A stretch of DNA of 51,480 nucleotides from positions 1-51,480 of the forward strand of contig ML769797.1 in assembly GCA_009733575.1 (NCBI GenBank), read 5' to 3'. The translations under genes and the position numbers were made by a program. Source of the stretch: Gymnopus androsaceus JB14 (Eukaryota; Basidiomycota; Agaricomycetes; Agaricales; Omphalotaceae). Positions 35,810 through 46,501 of this stretch are shown one piece after another (the first letter of the stretch is position 1; every line of letters begins with the position of its first letter). Under the pieces are notes generated by a model that saw only the letters and a program-made list of their open reading frames with translations, was not told where the DNA came from and searched no databases.

Positions 35810-36255
35810 CTAGCGCCGATGCACAGCAGAATGAATGTAATTACTGCTCAGTTTTTGAGCAGGCCGAATGGTTCAATGGTTCGGTTCCGTAGAGCTGCAC
35901 TCTGTGTGACTCGTGCGATACAATTTGAATTAGTGGTTCGGTTCCCCTCACCTCAAAAGACTAGACATATTTGAAGTTAACTGTTATCTAATGGCTCAGT
36001 TCCATTCAGAGCTGCGCACCTTGCTCGCCTCACCTGTACATGATGTGAGAGGAGTGTACAACGTCTTGGAATCTTTCAAATTTTATATAATAAGAAATCT
36101 TCAAGTTATTTATTGGTTATTTAATCGTTCAGTTCCCCTCATTGCCCGTGCGAATCCTAGTACAAACAATAAACATTCCTATGTACATATCTAAGTTATC
36201 TTGACATTTCCACTGCAGCTCGATGCAAGAAGTTACAGCTTACGATGCTTCCTCG
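35810..36255. mobile_element. Unit-specific insertion of about 440 bp, possible short retroelement
   Basis: Unit A and unit B are collinear up to GGTAGAA (near 35815) and again from ATAGACGCCATT (near 36260). Unit B has only about 10 bases between them (TTTTTTGGGA). The extra block has no convincing gene. It contains repeated GGTTCGGTTCC-like strings and GCTGCACTCTGTGTGACTCGTGCGA / GTGCGAATCCTAG, loosely like a tRNA B box. No clear target-site duplication is visible. A deletion in unit B is the alternative reading. Confidence 0.35.
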
Positions 36256-36906
36256 AGCATAGACGCCATTCTTCCATTTCCGGAGCATTTCTCGATGAAA
36301 TTTTGATTCACAGACAATTATGTACTAAATGTAGCTAAAACAAAGCGTAGGGTACTTTGAAGGTACCTAGCGACACACTACGGAGCCAGAGCGTACAGTC
36401 AATAATATAGCTGCGCCTTGGCTCTTACTAGCTCTTTCCATGGCAAGGAGTTTGTTGCCGCTTCCCAGTCAGATATAACCCAGTCCGGAGTATTCAACTA
36501 TACCTATTCTCCGCAAGCATAATGCCTACTCTGGCTTCAAGCAAAAATAGCGACGCGGTGAATCGCATCGACTGGATTACTCGGATTAGACCGAAGAACT
36601 TGAGAGTCTACTCTAGGAGCGAGAGGCAAGTATTCATTAGATAGGGTGATAGTTGACCCTCTTCATCATCTCTTGATAATTTTTGGATAATTTTCTACTA
36701 CAAAAGAAGCAGCACGAAGGTCAGATCAAATCTTCCAATCATTCGGTTTTTGCTTCCGCGGCCGCTGAGATTGAAATCCGATAGAGATCTCCATGTAGGA
36801 TTGCGAGTTTGCTTCCGCGCCGGCCCCTGGATCGAGTCTCGCGCGAGTGGGCCAAAAGGAAGCTGTTTGACAATGCAAACGAAATAAACAAAATAAAGAT
36901 TAGGCT

Positions 36907-38719
36907 TTAAGGTGCAGTGATAACCTCAACTCCCGTCTCTGTGATGCTAAACATGATGCAAAAGAATCAATGAAAGCCACGGATGCTGGATAATGACTTA
37001 CAGTAATGTCTCCTCAAATTGTGCGCTGCGTTTTCCATCTACGGTAGTAGCTGTCCAGTTATCTGGCCAATGGACCTCTGACCAATTAGTTCCGAGATTG
37101 AGCATCTTGTAAAATAAAAAAGGAAGTGAGTCATTGGAAATACTCGCGAAGACGACTCGTACCGGCTCAATGGTAAATACCTTGTCATGAAAAGTATGTC
37201 AGTAATCACAGAAAATGACGGAGCGCAGGAGCTTACCATGCCAGCCTTCATAGTCCCAACTGCTTTGTTCTTCGCATAATGTGGTATATTTGGCAAACAA
37301 TGAAACAATTCATGGATACCATGGCCCGTGTATGTTCTTACTACAGCACATCCGTTAGCGCGTGCAATGGGCTCACTATACAATAGAGCAAGATAAGGAA
37401 GATGAATTTCATTGGAACGCTGGGCACACACATGGTCTTTCCAATGTCACGGAAGAGCGCTCCTGGTTTGCACATCTTGATAGCTGCGTCCAAACTTTCA
37501 CGAGTCGTCCGGATCAGCTTCTCTGAGTCTTCATCGATCTTTCCAACAGGGTATGTCCCGTTGACGTCCCCATGATAACCTGGAAAAAAAATAGTTGATC
37601 TCGTTCTGATTACATGAAACAACAACTTACCATCATAGAATAAGCTCACATCTGAATACAGCGTCAGCCGAGAGCAAAGTACCGGATTATCCACGCACGT
37701 ACCGATGTTGACGATATCTCCTTCTTGTAGGATTCGCTGGTCTGGAATTCCATGACATATCACTTCGTTTATGGATCTGTATCGGGAAGTTTTAATTCAA
37801 GCGGCATCGTGCAATACGAACAGGACAGAGACTGACGTGCACACCGACTTGGGAAAATTCCGATAATTCAAGGGAGATGGGTACGAGTTCCGTTCTATCG
37901 TTGCATTATGAACGATTTCATCTAATTCGTCCGTAGTGATTCCAGGACGAACATGCGAGGCAGCGATGTCAAGAACTTCTCGGGAAAGCTTGGGCCAATA
38001 TAAGCGGAGGGAACGTTCAAGATGAATAAAGGACGATTACCCGGCAAGCCGTACGCATCTTTTTTACTTCTTCAGCATTTAGAATTCGTGGAGAATTGCC
38101 TTCCTTTGCTTCCGATATGGGTTTCCCTGCAAAACAAGGCGAATGAGATGTGCTCACAGAGCGCTGGATACACCACGAAAAAGACAGCTGATTGTACCCG
38201 TTGTGGCATAGTCAGGTCGAGGGATGTGATCCGGAACTGCACGTTTAGGTGACAGAGGATAAAGCGGTCGCAAGGTGCCAGTGAAAGAGTAGTTGGGAAA
38301 CGGATTGTAGGAATTGGCTTGAGAGAGGATTAGATTCTGCAGATAATCAGAGTTGGACAATGCGCACCATTGTTTCCAACATTCACGGCCGAGACAGGAT
38401 TCTTCGCAAACTCGTGCACCAATTTATGAGTTTTCTATAGCGATGTTAATCGGGAGGTTGAAGAACGACAGGAGGCTTACCCCTGCCCCCAGAATGAGTT
38501 GGATTCATCGAATGAGCATAGTGGAACTCACATCCTGCCTTGAAGCATTCCTGACCACAGAAGAACGAGCCTCGGATGCCTAATCTGAAAGGCTAATCAG
38601 CGTTGCAAGTTGAAAAAAGCGAACTGGTCAGCATACTTGCTGCAAGTAGGACATTCCATCTTAGATGGAGGGTTTCCATTGATACACGAAGCGCTTTGGC
38701 AAAGAATAGCTGAAGACAT
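36907..38719 (-). CDS. MAP1: Methionine aminopeptidase 1, copy B
   Basis: Second tandem copy with the same exon pattern as copy A, starting at ATG 38719 and ending at TAA 36907-36909. It includes the 18-nt VFTIEP exon (37163-37180) and the 2-nt GG exon (38481-38482). The zinc finger ([24 protein letters not shown]), the [14 protein letters not shown] linker and all five metal ligands are intact. Differences from copy A include MSSAI for MSSAV, NGNPPSK for [19 protein letters not shown] for [24 protein letters not shown] for [29 protein letters not shown] and GVEVITAP. At several of these copy B is nearer the MetAP1 consensus, so it may be the more constrained gene. Introns differ by small indels. 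No stop or frame break was seen, so both copies look functional. Confidence 0.92.
38481..38482 (-). other. Putative 2-nt exon (GG) in MetAP1 copy B
   Basis: Same arrangement as in copy A: T|GTGAGT...GGGGGCAG|GG|GTAAGC...CTATAG|AAA. The upstream intron is 6 nt shorter than in copy A, yet the GG and all four splice sites are kept. Confidence 0.65.
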
Positions 38720-38902
38720 CACGACGATGAAGAGGAAAATAAAGGCGCCTATTTTGGTAGAATTTTTTGGGAATAGACGCCATTATTCCATTTCCGGAGC
38801 AGTTCTCAATGGAAAGTTGATTCATAGACGATTCATAGACAATTATGTACTAAATGTAGCAAAACGTAGGGTACTTTGGAGGTAACTAGCGACACACTAC
38901 GA

Positions 38903-39229
38903 TAAAAGACGGCCCAAAAATATCAATACATGTCAAGGAAGAGATTAGCTGTGATGAGAGTAAAATGCACGATACGTAGCAGGCAACATAATAAGTTATA
39001 TGTGCGAAGAAGAGGAGATGTTAAGCGTGGTTAATAAGGAGCTTGGTGGATAAGATGATGCAAAAAGTCTGAAAGCAATATAACACAGCAAGGTATTAGG
39101 GTGGGAAGGACGACAAGATTCCCGTGGAAAGTAACATACGAAAACAGATTGGCAAGAGGAAAGAAAACTTGTTGAAACCATGCATGCAAACAGCCGAGAG
39201 ATGTGATGAAGACCATACTCTTTTGTCCA
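38903..39229. other. Spacer right of the MetAP1 duplication
   Basis: The end of duplication homology is near 38902. The rest is probably the 3' region of the hypothetical membrane protein gene. A short open frame on the minus strand (39031-39318) overlaps the end of that gene and has hydrophobic stretches; it might be an alternative C-terminal exon, but this is not supported by any motif. Confidence 0.4.
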
Positions 39230-40026
39230 TCAACGACGATGAGGCAGTACTTCCAGCTTGTACGCGCTCTCTGTGTCGGCACAAGCTTTTCGCAAAGACT
39301 TGAAATGGGCGGTCCCAAAGATTTCGTTCAACATGGCTTCATTGGCATTAACCCAGGCGACGGAGGGTAACGCACGAGTGGTACGATATACACCTTGGGG
39401 CATATGCTCGTCAAACACAAGGGTAACAAGACCGGTGAGGAGGCACTGAATAAGACTGAGAATGTCGTTTATAGGGGGACATATTTTGCGGACGGATTCG
39501 AAAATGTCACTGTGGAAGACCATCTGCCACTGTACGCGTCGTTCAGGTGAAAAAAACGAGCTGGCATGGACAGGAAGATGGAGACGCAAGGATGGACCTG
39601 CGGGAAGGCCAACAGAAGAACGCCATATCGAGGAAGTCTCGAGTGAGAAAAGCATCCGTGAGTCAGATGGAGAAGCATCCTTCCAATTATGGTGACGGAT
39701 GAGCTGCAAGCGCAGGGCCTGAAGCCAGCGATGAGCACGTGCATAAGTTGCGCCCAATGCTTCCGCTGTAGTCAATGGAATACGGGTACGTTTCGCCCAG
39801 TCATCCATGTTACGGACATCGCTGGAGAACACGACTTCTGCCTTGGATTGTGTCTGCATGCTGTACAGGGAAATTGGCAATAAATGAGTAAAAAATACTA
39901 CTGGGACCAGAGTTTGCTCACAGATAATAGGTGTACAGCAGCCAGAGAGGGATAAGACCGGAAAACGCAGTGAAGAGGAAGCCGTTCAGAGGGAGCGGAG
40001 GAAGTGAAGAAAAAGCATAACAGGCC
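39230..40026 (-). CDS. Conserved hypothetical protein with an N-terminal membrane segment
   Basis: The main exon is 39230 to about 39861 on the minus strand. It joins across an intron (acceptor TGTACAG, donor CT|GTGAGC near 39920) to an upstream exon encoding FSSLPPLPLNGFLFTAF and GLIPLWLLYTYYL, a likely transmembrane helix. The soluble part has SSDVRNMDDWAKRTRIP, HRWLQALRLQLIRHHNW, ETSSIWRSSVGLPAGPSLRLHLP and LIQCLLTGLVTLVFDEH (second hydrophobic stretch), ending in SAYKLEVLPHRR. The layout resembles a family of unknown function I associate with Agaricomycetes. I cannot name a function. The 5' end is unresolved: the upstream exon has no in-frame ATG, partly because of a T8 run near 40055. 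If only the main exon is used, the start is ATG 39859. Confidence 0.55.
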
Positions 40027-41247
40027 GAGCTCTTTATCAGAAAGGCGCGCAGAAAAAAAAGGGACGCATTTTAATATGTATTTTCAGTGACCGCCATTTT
40101 TGCTATGGTCGCCGTTGAAAGCCTCGTTTTTCGTTCCCGAGAGGCCGACATTAGCCGACAGTGCTTCCTTCTTTGGACTTTTCGTAATTTTGGGTGTGAG
40201 CATTTGATTTCTTTTTGGCCTAAAACGATCTAAGATTCTCCGCTCGCCTCCAGAGCTGCCCTTATTCCGGAAAAGTTTCTGGGAGGTCTTTATATTATTT
40301 ATGGTATGTACCAGCGCCCCGCGCGGTCTGTTGAGAAAACAGATATTGCGCTTGGGGTAAAGAGTACGGATGTGACGGTTCCTGTAGCAACGTTCTGCTA
40401 TAATTCTTGAAACACCATGACCCGTTCATATCTCAGATTTGCTTCATTCTTGCGAGCGAAAAGGCAAACGATGCATACTTATTCTCCTTATTCTTATTCT
40501 CATTCTTCTTCCGCAGAATTGCTGAGAGCGGAAGTAAACATTGTTATTCATCCTTTATGCTACTTACTGTGGATTCCTTACTAGGCCAGTTCACCGTTCT
40601 AAAATACTCGCTCGACCCTTGTCGCCACGAGTGGCGAGATGACCGGAGAGGTGAATAACTTCAATACGGATGAATATTAGTGGAATATCCGCTATTGTAT
40701 AACGGCCGACAGAACACTGTATCGATAATAGAATTGGTCTCCCGACTCTTCCACGTGGATCGCGATTCTTCCGTGTTCTATTCCTCCGTTTCCCAGAGCG
40801 ACCCCGTTGACAAAGAACGAGCCTCGGGCCCTGCAGGTGCCTCAGGGAAGGGAAGTACAGGCGGAGCGGGGGCGGAGGTGCTCCAAGTTCGACAATCCGC
40901 CTCGCTGGGAAATTTTCGGGAACTTTAGAGCTCATCGAGATTCACGTTGGACGGTATTCGCGGGAATGCTGTGTTGCGTGCCGAACGTGCATGACATCCA
41001 ACTGACCTGACATCTACAGAGGGTCTCTTTTCGGCGTCTTCATTGTCTCCAGTTTGAAGTCTGTTCAAGCCAAGTCGAAGCGAAAATAATGATGCACATT
41101 AGTCACGTGCACGTACGGTAGGCGCCTTAGCTCTGATGACAATGACTCGCGCGCGACAATGACAACATTCGTCTTCTTTTCTACAGCAGACAGCTTCAAA
41201 ACTACAAACAAGTGCTAGCTCTCATCGATCTCGTCGCTTAATCGGAC
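40027..41247. other. Intergenic region, about 1.2 kb, before eIF2B alpha
   Basis: No gene is supported on either strand. It contains a small perfect palindrome TCGCCAC-GA-GTGGCGA at 40622-40637. Near the eIF2B alpha start it contains a CACGTG box (41104-41109) and a TGACTC core (41143-41148). Confidence 0.5.
41104..41148. promoter_or_regulatory. CACGTG box and Gcn4-type TGACTC core upstream of eIF2B alpha
   Basis: CACGTG lies at 41104-41109 and TGACTC at 41143-41148, 139 and 100 bp before the ATG. TGACTC is the core bound by Gcn4/Cpc1 bZIP factors, whose own translation eIF2B alpha influences. Short motifs alone do not prove binding. Confidence 0.25.
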
Positions 41248-42697
41248 ATGGCTGACCTCCAAATCTACGAATCGTATCAACGTTTGTTGCAAAATGAAGA
41301 TGTGCGTTCTGGGTTTTAATTGTGACATCTGGTATCTTTTTTGAATTCGGATCCCAAGCTCTCTACTCCACTAGCAGCTATCCTTGCTTTGACCGAAATG
41401 ATGGAACGCTCGACAGGTGCGTGTTCTCGTGTATCACTCTTCGGAAACATACACCGATCTCGATGATTAGCTGGAACCATGTTTGAGCTGCTGAACGAAT
41501 TGAAGGGTAGCGCGGAAGCTTTGAGTAGGCAGTCACCGAATCCGATAGGCCTAAATGCTGGATGCGAGTTGTTCATTGAATTTATAACATTATTCCCCCA
41601 TGATGCGGCGGTGAGTATGTTAACTCCCGTTCCGTGTACCAACTTGTTTTCATTCGGTTTGGTTCCTAGAGCTTTTCGGAGCTCAAAACAGAACTAATCC
41701 GGCAAGGACAGCAGTATGCCAAACAGGCGTTGACCTACAGAGCAAAAATCGCGGAACTGGCATTTGATTTTATCAAAGATGATTCAGTGGTGAGTGTTGG
41801 TTTATGCAGAGCTATAAAGTGTTAAAACTAACGTCTATGTTTAGATACTGACCCACTCATATTCAAGAGTCGTTCTACAGACTCTCCTCATGGCTCACAA
41901 ACGGAAACGAATATCAGGTGGCTCTATGAGTCTCTCGCAGCTATGAAGTATTCCATTCTCATGTGTTTTCTCTCTAGTCTTCGTAACAGAGGCCAGACCA
42001 CGGGGTATGGGGTCAGTGTTTGAGCTTCCGACTGCCCTTTTACTGATGTTTGACCGATCCTGTAGAATTAAAACCGCGGAGATGCTCACAGCTGCTGGCA
42101 TTCCGTGCTCTGTCGTATTGGACTCTGCTGTTGCCTATGTGATAGAAAAAGTTGACTTCGTTCTTATGGGTTCTGAAGCTGTTGTTGAAAGTGGTGGACT
42201 AGTGAACGCGGTTGGAAGCAACCAGATTGCCATCATAGCGAAAGCCGCGAATAAACCATTCTATGCTCTCGCGGAAAGGTCTTTATCTTTGGTACCTCTA
42301 CAATACTTGCCGGCGGGCTCACTTTTTCCTTTTTAGCTACAAGTTTCATCGGATGTTCCCGCTTTCGCAATACGATCTTCCGAGTCATAATTCTCGTCTG
42401 CTATCTTTTCAGACACCTAGTGGCAATCCTCGTACACCTTCTGGGCGGCGTCCTTCCGAATCTTCCCTCGCGCCCAATCATACTGCTTCAATCAAAATAA
42501 CACAAGAAGATATTGCTCGAAACAACCCAGATATTGATTATACAAGGTGCGCATTTGGCTTTTTCGGCTGACTGCGATGAACTGACTGTCCATTTTTATC
42601 CTTCAGGCCTGATCTGATTTCATTGGTGTTCAGCGACGTTGGCTCTTTGACGCCGGAAGGCGTCAGTCAATATCTGGTTGGCATGTTTGCCGGCTAA
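41248..42697 (+). CDS. GCN3: Translation initiation factor eIF2B subunit alpha
   Basis: Regulatory subunit of the eIF2B guanine-nucleotide exchange complex. It senses phosphorylated eIF2 and so couples stress to translation and general amino-acid control. Exons: 41248-41301, 41359-41416, 41471-41610, 41670-41789, 41845-41917, 41978-42011, 42066-42278, 42337-42546 and 42607-42697 (993 nt, 330 aa). Family features run across junctions: LSTPLAAILALTEMMERSTAGTM, FIKDDSVILTHSYSRVV, KRKRISVFVTEARPRGMGIKTAEMLTAAGIP, VDFVLMGSEAVVESGGLVNAVGSNQIAIIAK, AESYKFHRMFPLSQYDLP and the C-terminal LTPEGVSQYLVGMFAG. A Ser/Pro-rich insert (TPSGNPRTPSGRRPSE) sits before the last block. Length fits the family. Confidence 0.95.
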
Positions 42698-43536
42698 CTC
42701 AGCGTGTACATTGTTGTTGTTGTTGTTCGTGAATGCGTATGGGTGTACATACTACGGCGGTCCATGTATAATGATTTACTCCCGAAATCGATGTAACCAT
42801 TCTGTTGATTATAGGACCTGGACATCGACCATGGATCCAAGGATCGGCATCTTTATGGAATCGGTCACCGTGCTCATGTATCCCACGAGAGTGCAATGTG
42901 CATGCGAACTTTCACCTGCCTTCCCTCGTCCGACGGATTTCAAAAAAAATGATCCAAGGGAAGTTCCCTGTATGAAATTACATTCAGCCCTCAGTGGGAC
43001 GGATAAAGTACGCGACCGAGCTCTTCTCTGTATTAGCTAGAGCACCGTATAGCACCGTATAACATGGGTGAGGATTTAGTAACCGGTTCTCATGTACAAT
43101 CCCTGGATGTTAAACGTTAAACACTTGAAAGCATACATACTATGTTACTTTTACAACGTCTCCGTTGTTGCACCAATTCTAGATCTTAGGCTAGCCTGCG
43201 TCTATGAAAGGGTAGCCGAATATAAATCAAACTCTAATCTCGTACATCTCAAAACACTTACACCGGTCACCAGCAACGCAAGCTTCAATCTCGGACGATT
43301 ACCTTTCACTGTCCGAAAGAATGAAATCCGTGCGAGATGACGCAACGAAGTGTTGTCGGATCTCTTTTTGATCGTTGAAGCGGGATCAATAAAATACCAA
43401 AAATCTTGATACGGACCGATATTATCGATCGACCATTGGTCAACCTGAGGAAAACGATATCGGGCCTTTTGGAATCGTCCGTACTGTATAAAAGCACAAT
43501 GTATGCCTGGAGAATAATTGACCGTACCAGAATTCC
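42698..43536. other. Intergenic region after eIF2B alpha
   Basis: It includes a (TTG)n run at about 42711-42728 in the 3' region of eIF2B alpha and a short repeat (AGAGCACCGTATAGCACCGTATA near 43040). No gene is supported. The unseen start of the Cys-rich gene to the right may lie here. Confidence 0.45.
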
Positions 43537-44048
43537 TTGTGCTCCGATTCCACACAGCCATGTGCCGCTATAGACAGTACGACAATCATTCTTCATTCCG
43601 TCAAGCGTCTAACGCCACAAACAGAGTACAGAACACCTATAGTCGATGTGGACACGTTATTAGGGAGGTCTGTTGTACTCCATTTGCACCCAAAGCTTCC
43701 ATCTGATAGATTTTTTTTTAGCCAGACGAGTTGGTTAGTCCATGGACATTTGAAGACAATGAAGCACTCACACGCCGTTCAGATACCCTGTGCCGACCGT
43801 TTTTGCAAGTTTAGTGCCTATCATCCACCGGACTGTGGTCCTAATTGCTCCAAGACTTGTTGGCAATAGTAAGTAGTTCATAAAGAACTGGTAAGCTATT
43901 CTCACAGATTTCCTCTAGTCGTCAATTCCCCGAACAATATCGTAAGTCCTTCAGACCCTATATACGAGCAACTGGTTGGAACTCCAAATTCCAAGATCCT
44001 TTAATCAACAACGTATGCCCAGATTGTTACAGAGCTGGAATACGGTGA
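43537..44048 (+). CDS. Small Cys-rich hypothetical protein (5' end unresolved)
   Basis: An open frame ends in VQIPCADRFCKFSAYHPPDC-GPNCSKTCWQ and joins through an intron (TGGCAATA|GTAAGT...CCTCTAG|TCG) to YRQFPEQYRKSF, ATGWNSKFQDPL and NNVCPDCYRAGIR, with TGA at 44046-44048. The Cys/His spacing (CX4C, HX3C, CX3-4C, then a distant CPXC) suggests a zinc-binding or disulfide-rich fold. There is no ATG at the left limit given; the first in-frame ATG is at about 43761, so an upstream exon or a shorter protein is likely. Short Cys-rich proteins with a CWQYRQ(F/Y)PEQY-like segment resemble a family I associate with Agaricomycetes; function unknown. A second protein with similar spacing is at 48730-49040. 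Confidence 0.5.
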
Positions 44049-45067
44049 TGAGCTGAAGACATTTACGAATATAGATGAGCGCAGAGAGCAGAAGAAAGAT
44101 ATGATACTACCTTGTACTATGTATTGCTTATTTGAGCGACCATTGCATCTCATGAGAAGCTGGGTTTCCGGTCGCCGACTAGACCAGCCGTTGGCCAGGC
44201 AGACCTAGAGGACGGTACCGGGCGATTACCGAACGGTAGTGAGATTGAATGATATGTTTTGATATCCAGCGAGAGTCGACCTTCTCTTCATCCAATGATC
44301 TATCCCGAATAACTCTGGTTGAGCAAGTCCGATGACCGATGACCGACTTCAAACTCCAAAACAAAGGAAAGCATATGATGTGTTCTCATGTAGAGAAGAA
44401 CCCAGTTTTCAGTTCCTTGCAATCCTAAGAAATGAGCTTGAGATGTGGGGCCAGACCGTCTGATTTCAGAAATTAGGGTACTGAAGGGCATCTTGAGGTT
44501 ATTTCTTATCTCCTTTAGATTCCCCGAAGAAAACAAAGACATTTTAGGACGTAGAAGACAAAAATTTGATGAACTCAATCATATGAAGTTGAAGAGAGGG
44601 ATTATAGATGAAGCAAGTTTGTCTGGTGAAACCGGTCTACTATAAGAGTAGGAGTGACCGCGCCCAAAGTAATGGGTAGGGTGAGAGAAGATATGTGCAG
44701 ATTCGAAGCAAAGCAAGGCAAAGCAGAAAATAAATTGTAGGATGAAATAGACACAAGGCGGCGGTGATTGGGTTCTGAATTAGAGAGAAAGTATGTATCT
44801 GTGTGAGTATTAGCGCATGCGATTTCCTTCAAAGGTAAATAGCACACCATAGAGCTCCGAGTCGTTGAATCCATCGCTTCACGCTTTCTTCCAGTCAAAG
44901 ATCAATGATTTCCACTCTTCCACTCGGGATAGGCCGAGATTCCACATGGTGAGAGTTCGAGACAAGAGAGTATGTGTGGCGCAATCACTTAAGCGCGCTA
45001 CCCGTGATCCAAAGGTGACTAATTCAAAACTTCCACCTGGACCACGAACGAGAACGATAGTACAGTA
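44049..45067. other. Intergenic region, about 1 kb
   Basis: There are open frames on both strands around 44300-44650 (one reads FPEENKDILGRRRQKFDEL) but none shows a recognised motif or a supported splice structure. A tRNA-like string near 44970 was examined and rejected. Confidence 0.4.
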
Positions 45068-46393
45068 ATGTCGGAAGACAGCAGCCAGTGGCTTTTTCCA
45101 GTCGACGCGCTCTATCATACACCTTCCTCCTCTGAACCTCTGGAAAAAATATTGTATGATTTGTCCAGGGGGGTTGAGTTTCTTTTCCGTCTAGGAACTT
45201 CTCTCAAACTGTCAGTATCACTTTTCTCTGCGATGTTCTTCAGCTATATGATTCGAATATACTCTAGTCCTTCGCCAGCGCTCTTCACTGCTGCTACCTG
45301 GTTTCACCGATTCTATATGCGATACTCTCTACAAGATTTCCATCGGCAAGTAAGAGGTCTCTTGTTAATATTGAAGCTGTTCACCGTGAATATCTTTCAT
45401 AGGATGTTGCCGCTGCATGCGTATTTTTAGCCACGAAAACGGAAGAATGTGGCCGTAAACTTAGAGATGTCGCCAAGGTATATCACTCCAAACTCACTGG
45501 CGTCGATCCCTCTGGAGCCGCCTCGGAGTGCAAGGTAGAATCCATTACCATTTGTGTTCCTGTTTCTAATACTCATCTTTCCTTAGGAAGTGGATCAATA
45601 TCAGACCGCAATACTCATGACAGAGGAATATCTATTACAAGCCATTTGTTTCGATTTTACTGTCGAAAGTCCGCACGCAGAGCTCGTAGACCTGTTTGGT
45701 GCCAACCCTAACGAGCGCGATGTCCAAGATTATGCGTGGACATTTGCACACGATTCGTGAGCTTCTAAAATGACTTTCTCTCTCTGTTCTGCTCACATTT
45801 TCAGATATCGTACACCACTGTGCATATTATATCCACCCCGAATTATTGCCACAGCCTGCTTCATCCTTGCGCAATACATAGCAGAAGGTCCGAATTCGCT
45901 ACCTCTTGATGCTCGGATTTCATTTTCCGCCCCCTCTTCATCATTGCCCACGCCGCCTTCACATAAACCAGCTTCACCTGATGCTTCGAGGCTGGCAATC
46001 GAATTCTTTGGGCTCTCGGCAAACGAAGTGCAAGATGTAACAGGTATATACTCAAAAGCTGCATACACGGAGAATCCGTCTAACATGAACTTAGACGCAG
46101 TGGCACTCTTACTGGAGTACTATTCGGTACAAGATCTTGTGGCTTACCCTCATCTGGCCCACATTGCAGCGGTCAGTTCTTTGCCTTGATCGCAACTCAC
46201 CATACCAACTCCCTTGTAGGTTCAACTCCCGAAGGCAAGTACCCCAAGAGATCCCATGTATAAGCCTTTCGGCCAACTTCAAGTTGCACATGCCGGTACC
46301 GACGCAACAGCGTCAGACCAGCGCACGCAAACGCCCAGGTCAAGTCACGGCGACATTGCTTCTCCTTTTAGGCCATCTTTGAACACAAATTGA
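45068..46393 (+). CDS. Transcriptional cyclin (C/K/T class, Ctk2/Pch1-like)
   Basis: Regulatory partner of a CTD- or elongation-type kinase, by family. Exons: 45068-45210, 45268-45349, 45403-45534, 45587-45756, 45805-46171 and 46220-46393 (1068 nt, 355 aa). The start MSEDSSQWLFPVDALYHTPS carries the WxF...L..TPS lead of cyclin K/T. The first cyclin box reads LPSPALFTAATWFHRFYMRYSL, DVAAACVFLATKTEECGRKLRDV. The second begins YLLQAICFDFTVESPHAELVDL, with LYPPRIIATACFILAQ. The tail is Ser/Thr/Pro-rich. Which of Ctk2, cyclin T or cyclin K it is cannot be settled by eye. Start chosen as the only ATG ahead of the lead motif. Confidence 0.88.
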
Positions 46394-46501
46394 GCTTATT
46401 ATTGCATACTGTACTAAGTATAATGTTAAAAAAAATTGTAAATAATATACTTGATAAACAACGTCGCACTCCCATTACATCTCTCGTCAACTTTTTGAAG
46501 G

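Larger units (their letters stand above)
33686..36382. repeat. Tandem duplication unit A (MetAP1 copy A plus flanks)
   Basis: The left edge CAATAATATAG...GCGCCTTG recurs at 36400, and the right edge TAGCGACACACTACG (ending near 36382) recurs ending near 38902. The gene, its introns and both flanks are alike in the two units. Unit A has an extra block of about 440 bp (about 35810-36255) upstream of its gene that unit B lacks. Confidence 0.88.
36400..38902. repeat. Tandem duplication unit B (MetAP1 copy B plus flanks)
   Basis: Direct repeat of unit A. Its gene-distal flank has two blocks absent from unit A, at about 36435-36545 and 36658-36800. Several coding substitutions separate the two copies, so the duplication is not brand new. 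Confidence 0.88.

Noticed and set aside
40622..40637. Palindrome TCGCCAC-GA-GTGGCGA as a terminator or operator
   Set aside because: A 7-bp hairpin alone in an intergenic fungal region has no established meaning, and rho-independent terminators are bacterial.
44300..44645. Overlapping open frames on both strands (FPEENKDILGRRRQKFDEL on plus)
   Set aside because: Each is short, they overlap one another, and neither links to other exons or matches a known domain.
44965..45040. tRNA-like string GTGGCGCAATCACTTAAGCGCGCT followed by AATTCAAAACTT
   Set aside because: The D-arm-like GCGC...GCGC pairing is present, but no 7-bp acceptor stem, no proper anticodon stem-loop and no good B box could be folded on either strand.
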